Below, piece by piece: positions 9,425-19,072 of a stretch of DNA of 64,000 bases. Positions within the stretch are counted from its first letter, which is position 1; each line of letters begins with the position of its first letter. A model generated the notes under the pieces. The model did not search any database. It was not told where the DNA came from and was given only the letters and a program-made list of their open reading frames with translations. The position numbers and the translations under genes were made by a program. The stretch spans positions 1-64,000 of the forward strand of contig CANQYD010000004.1 of the NCBI GenBank assembly GCA_947627985.1, given 5' to 3'. Origin of the DNA: an uncultured Clostridia bacterium (lineage in GTDB: Bacteria; Bacillota; Clostridia; Oscillospirales; Ruminococcaceae).

Positions 9425-10582
9425 ATGAAAAACCCAAACGCTGCAAAGTGGGTGACGGCGTGGGGAACGGCGACCCTCGTCGCGGGGGAGGAGCAGATAC
9501 CCAAAAATCCGCCTCTTTCGGGCTGCACCCTTCGCCAGCAGATACGACCGTCGATATCTGGAAGCACGCTTCGGCTCACCCTCTCAAATCAGTTCGGCAG
9601 GGAGCCGCTTGAGATTGAAAAGATGATCATCGCCCGCCATATCGACCCAAACAGTTCAGCCATCGATCTCTCTACGATTACCCCCGTCACCGTCTCGGGC
9701 AGAACCTCTTTCACGCTTCAGCCCGGCGAGATTATCATGACCGACCCCGCCGACTTTGATTTTTCGGCATTTTCGGATATATCGGTCTCCCTGAAACTCG
9801 GCGCGGTGCCTGAAATCCTGACATGCCACACAGCCTCGCGGTGCACCGCTTGGATTTTGCCGGGAGATCATCTGTGCGACCCCGAGCTTTCGGAATGTGA
9901 GGAGATGACGAGCTGGTACTTTATCGCGGGTCTCGACACCCTTTGCGGCGATGATTTCGGCGCGATCGTCTGCTTCGGCGATTCCCTTACCGACGGCGCC
10001 AGCGTCACGACAAACGCCTTTAAAAGGTATACCGACGAGCTCGCCCGGCTTGTGCATGCCGATCCCGAGATGAACCGCCTCTCCGTCGTCAACCGGGGTA
10101 TCGGCGCCACCGCGCTCTATTTTTACGGCGAAGACTGCGGCAAAAAGCGCTTTGAGCGGGACGTCTTAAACACCGCGGGGGTAAAATATCTCGTGATGCT
10201 CTACGGCGTCAACGACATCGGCGCTTCAAAGGACGACATCTCGCAGGCGCTGATATCGGAATATAAATCGGTCATCTTAACGTCCCATGCCGCCGGGATA
10301 AAGGTCTACGGCTGCACCGTCACGCCGTTTAAGGGCAACGCCTACTATTCGGAGCTGCATGAAAAAATCCGCAAGACCGTCAACCGATTTATCCTTTCCG
10401 AGGATTCGGGATTTGACGGGGTGATCGATCTTGCCGCGGCTGTCGCGTCGCAAGACGATCCCGAGAAGATGGATAGGCGCTACGTCTCGGTCTGGAACGA
10501 TTATCTGCACTTCAACGACGGCGGATATACATTCATCGGGCAAACGGTATATAAAAAGCTTAAGGAATTTAATGTAAAATAA
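9425..10582 (+). CDS. SGNH/GDSL hydrolase family protein (no signal peptide)
   Basis: AIVCFGDSLTDGA block I, GVNDIG, DYLHFNDGGY; paralogue of the following gene. Confidence 0.85.
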   Translation: MKNPNAAKWVTAWGTATLVAGEEQIPKNPPLSGCTLRQQIRPSISGSTLRLTLSNQFGREPLEIEKMIIARHIDPNSSAIDLSTITPVTVSGRTSFTLQPGEIIMTDPADFDFSAFSDISVSLKLGAVPEILTCHTASRCTAWILPGDHLCDPELSECEEMTSWYFIAGLDTLCGDDFGAIVCFGDSLTDGASVTTNAFKRYTDELARLVHADPEMNRLSVVNRGIGATALYFYGEDCGKKRFERDVLNTAGVKYLVMLYGVNDIGASKDDISQALISEYKSVILTSHAAGIKVYGCTVTPFKGNAYYSELHEKIRKTVNRFILSEDSGFDGVIDLAAAVASQDDPEKMDRRYVSVWNDYLHFNDGGYTFIGQTVYKKLKEFNVK

Positions 10583-10594
10583 CGGAGGTAAAAA

Positions 10595-11827
10595 ATGAAA
10601 AAACGTCTTTTTGCGATTATTTTCGCGATCATTTTCTGCATATCCCTCGCTTCCTGCGGTTCCGGGGTCAAGGATATCCCCGAGGAGGACGGCTGGGTAG
10701 CCGCATGGGCTTCGGCGCAGCTCACCGCCGGGACCAACGAATTCCCGATCAACCCGCCTCTTAAGGAAAACACCTGCCGCCAGCAGATCAGGGTCAACCT
10801 CGGCGGCGACAAGATCAGGCTCACCCTCTCAAACGAATACGGCGAACTCCCGGCGATGTTTGAGTCCGTACATATCGCTCACCTCGTCGAGGCGGGCAAA
10901 AACGCCATCGACCCCGCAACAGACACTGTCCTTACATTCGGCGGAGCGGAGTCGTTTCAGATTGAGCCGGGCATGAAGATGACTTCCGATGAGATCGACT
11001 TCCCCTTTGAGGCTTTGGACGATCTTGCGATCACCGTAAAATTCGGAAAATACGCGGGAAGCACCCTCACGAGCCACACCGGCGCCCGCTGCACTACTTG
11101 GATATCCACCGGCGATCATGTCGCCGACGAGAGCTTTTCGGCTGAGGAGACTATGACGAGCTGGTACTTCATCTCGGAGCTCGACACTTGGGCTGAGGCG
11201 GGTACGAAGGCGGTCGTTTTGCTCGGAGACTCCATCACCGACGGCTACGGCTCAAATACCGACAAATTCGAGCGCTGGAGCGACGAGATGAACCGCCTGT
11301 TTGCCGCCGACCCCGACTATAATAACATCTCCGTCATCAACGAAGGAATCGGCGGAAACTCCATCTTCGGCGGTCTCGGCGACGGCGCCAAGTACCGCTT
11401 CGAGCGCGATGTCTTGCAGATAAGCGGCGCAAGATACGCGGTCATTCTGATAGGCATCAACGATATCGGATACGCCGGCGAGGACATCTCGCAGTCGATG
11501 ATAGATGAGTATAAGTCAATGATCGATCAGTGCCACGAAAACGGGATCAGGGTCTATGCGGGAACCATCACCCCTGTCGGCGGCAACGACTACTATTCCG
11601 AACTTCACGATCAGATAAGAAATACCGTCAACGACTGGATACGCTCAAAAGGCGCCAAATTTGACGGAGTGATCGACTTCGACGAGGCTATCAGGAGCGC
11701 CGACGATCCGTCAAAAATGGACGCTCAGTATTCTCTTGACAATCTGCACCCCAACCCGAACGGCTATAAGATGATGGGCGAACTGGCATATAATAAGCTC
11801 AAAGAATTCTGGGCTGATGACAAGTGA
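10595..11827 (+). CDS. SGNH/GDSL hydrolase family lipoprotein
   Basis: Lipobox-like IFCISLASCGSG; VLLGDSITDGYG, GINDIG, DNLHPNPNGY. Confidence 0.87.
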   Translation: MKKRLFAIIFAIIFCISLASCGSGVKDIPEEDGWVAAWASAQLTAGTNEFPINPPLKENTCRQQIRVNLGGDKIRLTLSNEYGELPAMFESVHIAHLVEAGKNAIDPATDTVLTFGGAESFQIEPGMKMTSDEIDFPFEALDDLAITVKFGKYAGSTLTSHTGARCTTWISTGDHVADESFSAEETMTSWYFISELDTWAEAGTKAVVLLGDSITDGYGSNTDKFERWSDEMNRLFAADPDYNNISVINEGIGGNSIFGGLGDGAKYRFERDVLQISGARYAVILIGINDIGYAGEDISQSMIDEYKSMIDQCHENGIRVYAGTITPVGGNDYYSELHDQIRNTVNDWIRSKGAKFDGVIDFDEAIRSADDPSKMDAQYSLDNLHPNPNGYKMMGELAYNKLKEFWADDK

Positions 11828-11853
11828 TCGCAGGATATATCAAAAATGAAAAG

Positions 11854-11905
11854 TTTGTGAAATACACAAATTTCGGTTGACTTATTAACTATAAACGTGT
11901 ATCAT
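11854..11905 (+). promoter_or_regulatory. Putative promoter and operator upstream of GH51 gene
   Basis: Inverted repeat TTTGTG-AAATA-CACAAA (11854-11870) next to TTGACT-17-TATCAT (11877-11905). Confidence 0.45.
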
Positions 11906-11934
11906 TAGGGTAATAAAGACCGAGGAGGAATAGT

Positions 11935-13407
11935 ATGAGCACACTTAAAATGACAATCGACCAGAACAACAAAATATCAAAGATCAACAAGGAAATCTAC
12001 GGGCACTTTGCGGAGCACCTCGGCAGATGCATCTACGGCGGAATCTACGTCGGCAAGGGCTCGAAAATCCCGAACATCAACGGCTACAGAAAGGACGTAG
12101 TCGAGGCTCTTAAGGAGCTGAAAATACCCGTCCTTCGCTGGCCCGGCGGCTGCTTTGCCGATACATATCACTGGCGCGACGGCATAGGTCCCCTTGAAAA
12201 CCGCAAGAAGATAGTCAATATCCACTGGGGCGGCGTCACCGAGGACAACTCCTTCGGCACTCATGAATTTTTGGATTTCTGCGAGCTCATCGGCTGCGAG
12301 GCGTATGTTGCGCTTAACGTCGGCTCCGGAACCGTTCAGGAAGCAGCCGAGTGGATGGAGTATATGACCGGCGCAAACGAGAGCCCGATGACCGAGCTCA
12401 GAAAGAAAAACGGTCGCGAGAAGCCGTGGAAGGTCAAATATGTCGGAATCGGCAACGAAAACTGGGGCTGCGGCGGCGAGATGAATGTCGATTACTATTC
12501 GAGCCTTTATAAGCAGTATCACTGCTTCGCAAGGGGCGCCGAGCAGCAGATCGCCTGCGGACCCAACGGCAACGACGTCAACTGGACCGAGGGAATGATG
12601 AAAAACGTCGGACCTTGGCAGATGCAGGGGCTGTCTTTGCATAACTACACCGTCCCGACAAACGTCTGGAATCACAAGGGCGATTCGGTGAAGTTTGATG
12701 AGGAAGAATATTACAACACCCTCCAGCACACCTGGTTCATGGAGCGAATCCTCAAGGATCAGGAAGGGATCATGCAGCGCTATGACAACGATAAGAAGAT
12801 CGGTCTTGTCGTAGATGAATGGGGTATCTGGACCGACGTCATCGAGGGCACCAACCCCGGCTTCCTCTATCAGCAGAACACCATGAGAGACGCGGTTTTA
12901 GCGTCAATAAATCTCAATCTCTTTAACGAACATTCGGCGCGCGTCAAGATGGCGAACATCGCGCAGATGGTGAACGTCCTGCAAGCCGTCATTCTCACCG
13001 AGGGCGAGAAGATGGTCAAAACCCCGACATATCACGTCTTTGACATGTATAAGGAGCACATGGACGCGACGCTCGTCTATTCAAACTGCGACAACGTCGA
13101 GCTTGAAGCCAAGGACGGCAAATTCCCGGCGGTATCGCAGTCGGTCTCGGTCGACAGCGAGGGAAAGATGCATATCACGGTCTCCAACGCCTCTTTAAGC
13201 GAAGATTTTGATATCGACTGCGCGATCCCGAGAGCCGGGTACAAGACCGTTAAGGCGAAGATTTTAAGCGGCAAGTACGACGCCCTGAACGATTTCGATA
13301 ACCCCGACAACGTAGCGCCCAAGGCATACGACGGCGTTAAACTTGACGGTGAGAAGCTTGAGATCAAGCTTCCGGAGTGCTCCGTCATCGCGATCGAGCT
13401 TTGCTGA
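11935..13407 (+). CDS. abfA: Alpha-L-arabinofuranosidase, GH51
   Basis: IYGHFAEHLGRCIYGGI, RWPGGCFADTYHWRDGIGP, GIGNENWGCGG, DEWGIW. Confidence 0.93.
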   Translation: MSTLKMTIDQNNKISKINKEIYGHFAEHLGRCIYGGIYVGKGSKIPNINGYRKDVVEALKELKIPVLRWPGGCFADTYHWRDGIGPLENRKKIVNIHWGGVTEDNSFGTHEFLDFCELIGCEAYVALNVGSGTVQEAAEWMEYMTGANESPMTELRKKNGREKPWKVKYVGIGNENWGCGGEMNVDYYSSLYKQYHCFARGAEQQIACGPNGNDVNWTEGMMKNVGPWQMQGLSLHNYTVPTNVWNHKGDSVKFDEEEYYNTLQHTWFMERILKDQEGIMQRYDNDKKIGLVVDEWGIWTDVIEGTNPGFLYQQNTMRDAVLASINLNLFNEHSARVKMANIAQMVNVLQAVILTEGEKMVKTPTYHVFDMYKEHMDATLVYSNCDNVELEAKDGKFPAVSQSVSVDSEGKMHITVSNASLSEDFDIDCAIPRAGYKTVKAKILSGKYDALNDFDNPDNVAPKAYDGVKLDGEKLEIKLPECSVIAIELC

Positions 13408-13658
13408 CGAGACCGTTTTGCCGCAGATGTCTTCTACTTGATGTCGATCCCGAAGGGCTTTATAAGAAGGTGGGGGAGCTCATCGAGAGCCTGCCGGAAG
13501 ATGTGAAATGCCCGGAGGAGGAGTACCGCAGGAGGCTGGAGGTATGCAAGAGCTGCGACAGCCTTGAAAACGGCATGTGCCGGGAATGCGGGTGCTTTGT
13601 CGAACTCAGAGCCGCGGCGAGGAAAAATTATTGCCCGAGCGTGGAGCACCGATGGTAG
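13401..13658 (+). CDS. DUF6171-like small Cys-rich protein
   Basis: TTG start overlapping abfA stop; CRRC..., CKSCDSLENGMCRECGCFVELRAAARKNYCP. Confidence 0.65.
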   Translation: MLTRPFCRRCLLLDVDPEGLYKKVGELIESLPEDVKCPEEEYRRRLEVCKSCDSLENGMCRECGCFVELRAAARKNYCPSVEHRW

Positions 13659-13735
13659 AAGTCAGATTTCAGATGGGCAGATATGTCAGATGTCAGATTT
13701 TGCACACTACCTGCTAAAAGACAAGTCAAGTTTAG

Positions 13736-14290
13736 GATCAAGCCCTTTTTAAAGGGCTTGCAGGGGTCTCGGGGACAGAGTCCCCGAGTCGCGCTCCGCA
13801 GAGCGCGAAATCCCTTACCGCAAGATTATGACCGACAGGGCATAATCTTGCGGCTTATTGCCTTCAAAGAGGGCGACGAAGTCGCCCGAAGCCGGAGGGG
13901 CGTGGGGAACCCCGCAGGGGTGCCCCGCATTCGGAGGGGGTTATGGGGGAACCCTCGCCGGGGGTTCCCCCAACAAAAAACCGGCGACGAAGTCGCCTGA
14001 GAGCCGAGCGAAGCGAGGCTCAAATACCCCCTCTCCCGAGGGAGAGGGGGTATGACTTGCGCAAAAACTTGCTCATCGCACTTCGCAATCAAAAACGAAA
14101 GATTGCTCGTGCTCTTGGACAAACCCGACGTCTGCGGGACCCCCGCAGGGGGTGCCCCACAGCCGGAAAGGGGCAAGCAGAAGCCGGTTTTGCAGCCAAT
14201 CGCACTTCGCAATCGTAAACGATTGATTGCTCGTGCTCTTGGACAAACCCGACGTCTGCGGGAAAACCCGGCAGGGGTTGTCCCCGCCAT
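13736..14290. repeat. Long serial-hairpin intergenic element (B1), with two copies of a 46-nt core motif
   Basis: Aligns to 17633-18045 and 39690-40112; chain of hairpins with changed but complementary stems. Confidence 0.8.
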
Positions 14291-14365
14291 AGTAGCGATG
14301 TCGGAAGGAAATAAACAGCGGCTTAAATATAAAATAGTAGTCCCCGCCCTCTCCTACCCATTGTT

Positions 14366-14510
14366 AAAAGGTATTCGTTCATTTTCCCGCCGGAAAATGA
14401 ACTCATGCTATTTAAAATAGACCCCCTCCCCCGGAATACCTTGTGCAAAGCTATAAGCGGAGCGGAGCCCCCTCCCCCCTAAAAGGGGGAGGGGGCTGAG
14501 GAGGAAAATT
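14366..14510. repeat. GGTATTC-hairpin-CATGCTATTT element with poly-purine arm
   Basis: AAAAGGTATTCGTTCATTTTCCCGCCGGAAAATGAACTCATGCTATTTAAAATAGACCCCCTCCCCC; shared with 2210-2432 and 26381-26530. Confidence 0.8.
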
Positions 14511-14630
14511 TTTAGTAGAGGGGTTTAAGGGGAGAACCCTTTTTATACCCACTACAGTAGCAGCATTTGCAACAATTTAATCCAAGCTTTTAATGCATCA
14601 CTTTAATGCGATACATTGTCAAACTATCTC

Positions 14631-15131
14631 CTATCTCACAATACACCCATAATCCAGCCCGTCGTAGAATTTATTTTTGGGGTCGTACTGATCGAAAAAT
14701 CGGCAATAGATGACGTTCGCGACCCGGCAGAAGAGGCGAACCGTCTCCTTGAGCCCCGGAAAATCCTGCCCGTCCGGGATCTCGATTTTCGGAAATCTTA
14801 TTCTAAGCTCCTCTTTATCAACATAGTACCAGAGCATCTGTGCGGCGTCCATCTGACGGTGCCCGAGGCGATCAAGAGCCTCTTCCGAGACCTCTCCGCC
14901 GAGGCTGTCGAGGGCGATCTGCATGATAATCTCGCCGCCGTAAGGGAGATTTTGGCACCTGAACACATTCAGCGCGCCGAAAACCGCGAGCGATTCCTGA
15001 TTGATCCTTCCCATCGGCTCGATCATTCTTCCGCGGATCGAAAAGCCGAAGTCTGCCTTGCGGCTCTCAAATTTCAGGGACTTTTTGCCGCTGTCGAGGG
15101 TGAACATTTTATCGGGATTCTTTTTGGGCAT
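14631..15131 (-). CDS. Hypothetical protein
   Basis: 166-aa ORF with coherent composition; no family recognised. Confidence 0.55.
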   Translation of the reverse strand: MPKKNPDKMFTLDSGKKSLKFESRKADFGFSIRGRMIEPMGRINQESLAVFGALNVFRCQNLPYGGEIIMQIALDSLGGEVSEEALDRLGHRQMDAAQMLWYYVDKEELRIRFPKIEIPDGQDFPGLKETVRLFCRVANVIYCRFFDQYDPKNKFYDGLDYGCIVR

Positions 15132-15207
15132 GGTGGGGCTCCTTTCATGTGGGGGATTTTACTTAGGTGCGTTGGAATGCGGAGAGAGGGGAGGAGGGCG
15201 GGGTGGA

Positions 15208-15284
15208 GGGCGAAGCCCGTGCGACGAAGTCGCACCGCCGACGCTTCGCGTCGGCGCGCTGCCTGCGGCAGCGGGGCTTCGCCC
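15208..15284. repeat. Cloverleaf-like three-arm hairpin element, copy 3
   Basis: Near-identical to 1995-2071. Confidence 0.78.
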
Positions 15285-15506
15285 GGTGCGCCCGCTGGTC
15301 GCACAGATAACAGAGGTCAGAAGTCAGAGGTCAGAATTTTATCTTTTACCCTTCTGCGTCTATTAAGGGTCGGGAGGGGCACATAGCCTTGCACCCGTCC
15401 TTCCGTTCTTCCCAAGGCTAGGCAGAGGCAGAAACCTTTGGCACCGGGCTTTCCTCTTCCACCGAGGCTCGGTAGGAGCAGAGGGCATGGGCGAAGCCCG
15501 CCCATC

Positions 15507-16325
15507 TCACCCAAACCTCTCCATAAATACCTCCTGCCACATCAGCGCGTCGGCGTTGCGGTTGATCTCCTCCGGCGTCCACTCCCACCACTTCGTCCGC
15601 AAAAGCGTGCGGATCATCTCGGGCGGGTAGCGGTACTTGATGACGTTTGCCGGAACCCCTACCACGACCGAATAAGGCGGCACGTCCTTCGTCACGACCG
15701 CGCCCGCGCCTATCACCGCGCCGTCGCCGATCGAGACCACCTTCGAGCAGTTGATGAAGGTGTGCGCGCCTATCCAGACGTCGTTTCCGATCGTGATCTT
15801 CGGCTTTCCGTGGGCATATGGGTGCTTCGGATCGAGTGCGCAGAGCTTCTCGAATTTTCTGCGGTTGTCGTCGGTGAAGAAATCGTCCAGCTCATCGGTC
15901 ACGAACATCATGTTCGAGTGATGATCGCAGTGAATGACAGCCGTCGAGTTTATCGACGTGTATCTCCCGATCGATTCGATATACCCGTTTCGGCAAGCCT
16001 CGATGACGCCGTCGCCGAAGTACGTCTGCCTGCCGACTTTGGTGCCGTATAGTTCCCAGTCGAAGGGAAGCTCTTTGCCGACGTCGCCGTAGCAGATGAA
16101 GTCGTAGACGCTCTTAAAGCCCTTGTCGGCGTTTTCGATGAGAAAGTCTGTGAGATCGTCCTCCGTCACCGCAACGACATAGTGCTTTTTCGGGTCCACG
16201 TTTTCGGTGAATGCCATGCCGAACGGCTCAAGCTGCCTCTTTAGGAGCCTCGACGGTTCACCCCAGACGACGACTTCCCTGCCGTTTAAGCACTGTTCAA
16301 AAATCTGCCTCAGCCTTGTTGTCAT
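15507..16325 (-). CDS. Hexapeptide-repeat (XAT/CatB-like) O-acetyltransferase
   Basis: [54 protein letters not shown]. Confidence 0.85.
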   Translation of the reverse strand: MTTRLRQIFEQCLNGREVVVWGEPSRLLKRQLEPFGMAFTENVDPKKHYVVAVTEDDLTDFLIENADKGFKSVYDFICYGDVGKELPFDWELYGTKVGRQTYFGDGVIEACRNGYIESIGRYTSINSTAVIHCDHHSNMMFVTDELDDFFTDDNRRKFEKLCALDPKHPYAHGKPKITIGNDVWIGAHTFINCSKVVSIGDGAVIGAGAVVTKDVPPYSVVVGVPANVIKYRYPPEMIRTLLRTKWWEWTPEEINRNADALMWQEVFMERFG

Positions 16326-16385
16326 AATTTTCCTCCATGATTTTCATCATTTTTGTATATTTTTAGCTTGCGGATAAATCGGAAT

Positions 16386-16708
16386 TTACCAGCGCGTCAT
16401 ATTCTTTTCAAACTTTTCGGTATATGCCTGTTTCAGCTCGTCGGCAGATATATCATAACACAACATAACGTCATTGTAATACATGAGAACGTCAGCCATT
16501 TCTTCAACAAGGTCTTTCCTTAAAGCATCGTCCTTGCAAGCCGAGTCTCCGTGTTTTTTGACAATATCGATCACTTCGCCGATTTCGCCTATCATCCAAA
16601 GCAGCTTGTGTTTTCCGGTTCCACAAGAAATTTTTTCCCATTTATCCTTGTATTTGTCCTGAAGCTTTTTTGCATATCTAACATTTCATTGATGCTGAAA
16701 TCGGACAT
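16386..16708 (-). pseudogene. MazG-like nucleotide pyrophosphohydrolase, frameshifted at an A6 tract
   Basis: MSDFSINEMLDMQK | KLQDKYKDKWEKISCGTGKHKLLWMIGEIGEVIDIVKKHG...EEMADVLMYYNDVM; frames join at A6 (16666-16671). Confidence 0.65.
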
Positions 16709-16760
16709 AAATATCTTCCTTTCAAATCATGACCATCCTAAAACAATCCGCCAAACCCCG

Positions 16761-17483
16761 TCATCTGTACCTCAGAATCCTGTGAATATTCTTCTCGGGC
16801 ACATTCGGGAAAAGTTTTTTGAGATGCTCAAAAATGATCATATACGAATCCTCGGGGTCGCGCGCATATGCCGATCTCGAAAGCTCCTCGCCGAACATAT
16901 TCTCAAAAGTCGAATATCTCGCGACGCCCCAGCCGTAGCGCTGACCGTGTTTGTCGATCATGTACTCAAAATCCGACACGCAGACATAGCCCTGCATCTG
17001 GAGCCGGGTGATGACGCCGTCGAAGCCCTTTTCGCCGCCGGATTTGGTGAAGCCGCATAATCCCTTCAATTTTTTGGATAATATGCTGCCGTAGCGGGAG
17101 ACGGTGTCGTAGATGTTCATGTCCTTGTAACCAGCCATGCCGCATTCATATCGTGAATCAAAATCATAGCCGTCCCGCCGGTAGTTTAAAAAATCGGGGA
17201 GGAAGTCGACCGAAATATACCCGGCTTTACCTGCAAAAAATTTTCCGTACGCACAGCCGCCCGCACGGATCACCGGACCCTTCCACTCCCAAGGACCGTC
17301 GTCCGAGCCGAACCAGAGCGAGGGGAGGCACATTTCCTCGATCGAGAAGCCGGGTATTAAGTTGCGAAAGAAAGGGAGAAAACCGAGCCGCGAGACCTCC
17401 CGCGACACGTCCCCCGCCGACGCGATTGCCATGTGGATCATCTCCTTCAGGGATATTATACACTGTTTGCGGGGGAAAAGCAA
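16761..17483 (-). CDS. AlkZ-related (winged-helix DNA glycosylase-like) protein
   Basis: GFLPFFRNLIPGFSIEEMC...WFGSDDGPWEWKGPVI...YGKFFAGKAGYIS, typical of the AlkZ-related family in Clostridia. Actual start may be internal. Confidence 0.6.
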   Translation of the reverse strand: MLFPRKQCIISLKEMIHMAIASAGDVSREVSRLGFLPFFRNLIPGFSIEEMCLPSLWFGSDDGPWEWKGPVIRAGGCAYGKFFAGKAGYISVDFLPDFLNYRRDGYDFDSRYECGMAGYKDMNIYDTVSRYGSILSKKLKGLCGFTKSGGEKGFDGVITRLQMQGYVCVSDFEYMIDKHGQRYGWGVARYSTFENMFGEELSRSAYARDPEDSYMIIFEHLKKLFPNVPEKNIHRILRYR

Positions 17484-17632
17484 GCACTTTTAGAAGGCAG
17501 AATTGAGAGATCAGAGGACAGAGGCGGATAACGGACCTTCTGCGGGTTAGAGGGGTTTTAGGCTTTAGAGGATAGATGGTTAGAAGTTAGATGTCAGAAT
17601 CCGGACAAAGGTGGGGGAGAGAAAGGGCAAAA

Positions 17633-18045
17633 AGTTCGCCAGCCTTTCAAGGCTGCGGGATCCAAGGGCGGAGCCCTTGGTCGCGCTCCTCAGGGCGCGA
17701 AATCTCCAAGCAATAGGACGGTGTAATCCGTCCTATTGCTTTTTAACCGTAAATTAGCGCAGGAGGGGGAAATGAAAACAGTCCTGTGGACTGTTTTCAT
17801 CGGGGGAACCCTCGCCGGGGGTTCCCCCAACAAAAAACCGGCGACGAAGTCGCCCGGAGCCGAGCGAAGCGAGGCGCAAAAAGCCCCTCCCCACCGGGGA
17901 GGGGCTGGGGAGGGGGAAGCACGGAAAGGGGCAAGCAGAAGCCGGTTTTGTTGCCAATCGCACTTTGCAACCAAAAGCGCAGGATTGCTCGTGCTCTTGG
18001 ACAAAACCCCGCATTTGCTAAGCAGAGAGGAAAGCTAAGTCACCC
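17633..18045. repeat. Long serial-hairpin intergenic element (B2)
   Basis: Aligned to B1 and B3; hairpins CCAAGGGCGGAGCCCTTGG, TCGCGCTCCTCAGGGCGCGA, AAGCAATAGGACGG..CCGTCCTATTGCTT, ATGAAAACAGTCC..GGACTGTTTTCAT. Confidence 0.8.
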
Positions 18046-18064
18046 TTAACGCCATCCTCACCAC

Positions 18065-19072
18065 TTACTCCCCACCCCCAAACTCCATATTCGCAAAAAT
18101 TCTCTCCATCCTCTCGTCCGGGAACCGGCTGTCCACAAACTCCCACACCGCATTCGCCGCCGGCTTGCCGTCGATCCGCTGAGACCATCGATAAAGCGCC
18201 GTGCCGGTGACGACTGCGTCCAAAAGCAGAAACACCGTCAGCGCGCAGGTGATGATCTTCCCGACTTTATTCGGGATTTTTAGGATCAGCTTGGCGGCTC
18301 TCGGATAGAGGTCCTTGATCCAAAGTACCCCCAAAACTCCCCAGAATACCGAATATATAAAGCAAATTCTTCCATTTATGTTGAGCGGCATTTCGCTGTA
18401 ATCCCACGATCGCGACCCCAAAAGCGTCTCCTGCCCCCATGAGCAGACATATTCCAAGACGCTGCCGACCGTAAATCCCCCCAAAAACGACCACATATAC
18501 CCCCTGTTGCGGAAGCGGTAAAGCGTTAAAGTCAGAAAGACAGCTCCGGCTCCGTAGAGCAGGTTGAAAGGTCCGTAGACAAGCCCTCTGCGGCTCTCGA
18601 AGTAGCCGTGGATGACGTAGCACCAGAGCATCTCGACGACGACTCCGGCGAAACTTCCGACCGCAAGCAGCAGCAGGAGTTTGTAGATGTTCATGCCCCT
18701 CGCGAAGTGATCGCTCCGCTCCTCCTCGAGGTCGATCGTCCCGTTTGCAGGCGGATTGAAGGGCACCAGCTTTCTGCGCTTGCCTCGCCTGTCCGCGTCA
18801 TGAGCCCTTGCGCGCAGTTCATCTTCTGCCGTGGAAAGCGTCTGCAAAGTCTGAAAGAGATTTTTCGAGGCGCTTTTCATGACCTCGAGCTCGCCCTGAG
18901 CCTCCTCAAAACATGGACCGTCCCGCAGCTTTTTCTCAGCCTCCTCGGCAAGCGGGACATAGTACCTCTCGCCCAAGTTCGCTTCAAGCGCCTTTGCGTC
19001 GTCCAGAAGTTCGGCTGTCTTTTTCTCGATGTCCGACGACACCGCAGGTCTGAAAGTCGGATTTTCTGTCAT
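18065..19072 (-). CDS. PF06541-type putative ABC transporter permease membrane protein
   Basis: YKLLLLLAVGSFAGVVVEMLWCY...GRRGLVYGPFNLLYGAGAVFLT-like, WDYSEMPLNINGRICFIYSVFWGVLG. Confidence 0.72.
   Translation of the reverse strand: MTENPTFRPAVSSDIEKKTAELLDDAKALEANLGERYYVPLAEEAEKKLRDGPCFEEAQGELEVMKSASKNLFQTLQTLSTAEDELRARAHDADRRGKRRKLVPFNPPANGTIDLEEERSDHFARGMNIYKLLLLLAVGSFAGVVVEMLWCYVIHGYFESRRGLVYGPFNLLYGAGAVFLTLTLYRFRNRGYMWSFLGGFTVGSVLEYVCSWGQETLLGSRSWDYSEMPLNINGRICFIYSVFWGVLGVLWIKDLYPRAAKLILKIPNKVGKIITCALTVFLLLDAVVTGTALYRWSQRIDGKPAANAVWEFVDSRFPDERMERIFANMEFGGGE

Noticed and set aside
13736-14290. Possible CRISPR array
   Set aside because: Repeats are not evenly spaced, spacers are absent and no cas genes are present.
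16201-16400. tRNA genes or riboswitches in intergenic gaps
   Set aside because: No tRNA T-arm/CCA pattern or recognisable riboswitch core was seen by eye in any gap; only the SRP RNA is supported. A tRNAscan/Infernal run would be decisive.
17736-18049. ORFs in the long hairpin elements (MKTVLWTVFIGGTLAGGSPNKKPATKSPGAERSEA..., also at 39841)
   Set aside because: They have an RBS-like AGGAGGGGG and agree between two copies, but they lie across hairpins, several frames are open at once, and the third copy lacks the start hairpin. Most likely spurious; Ka/Ks over many copies would decide.
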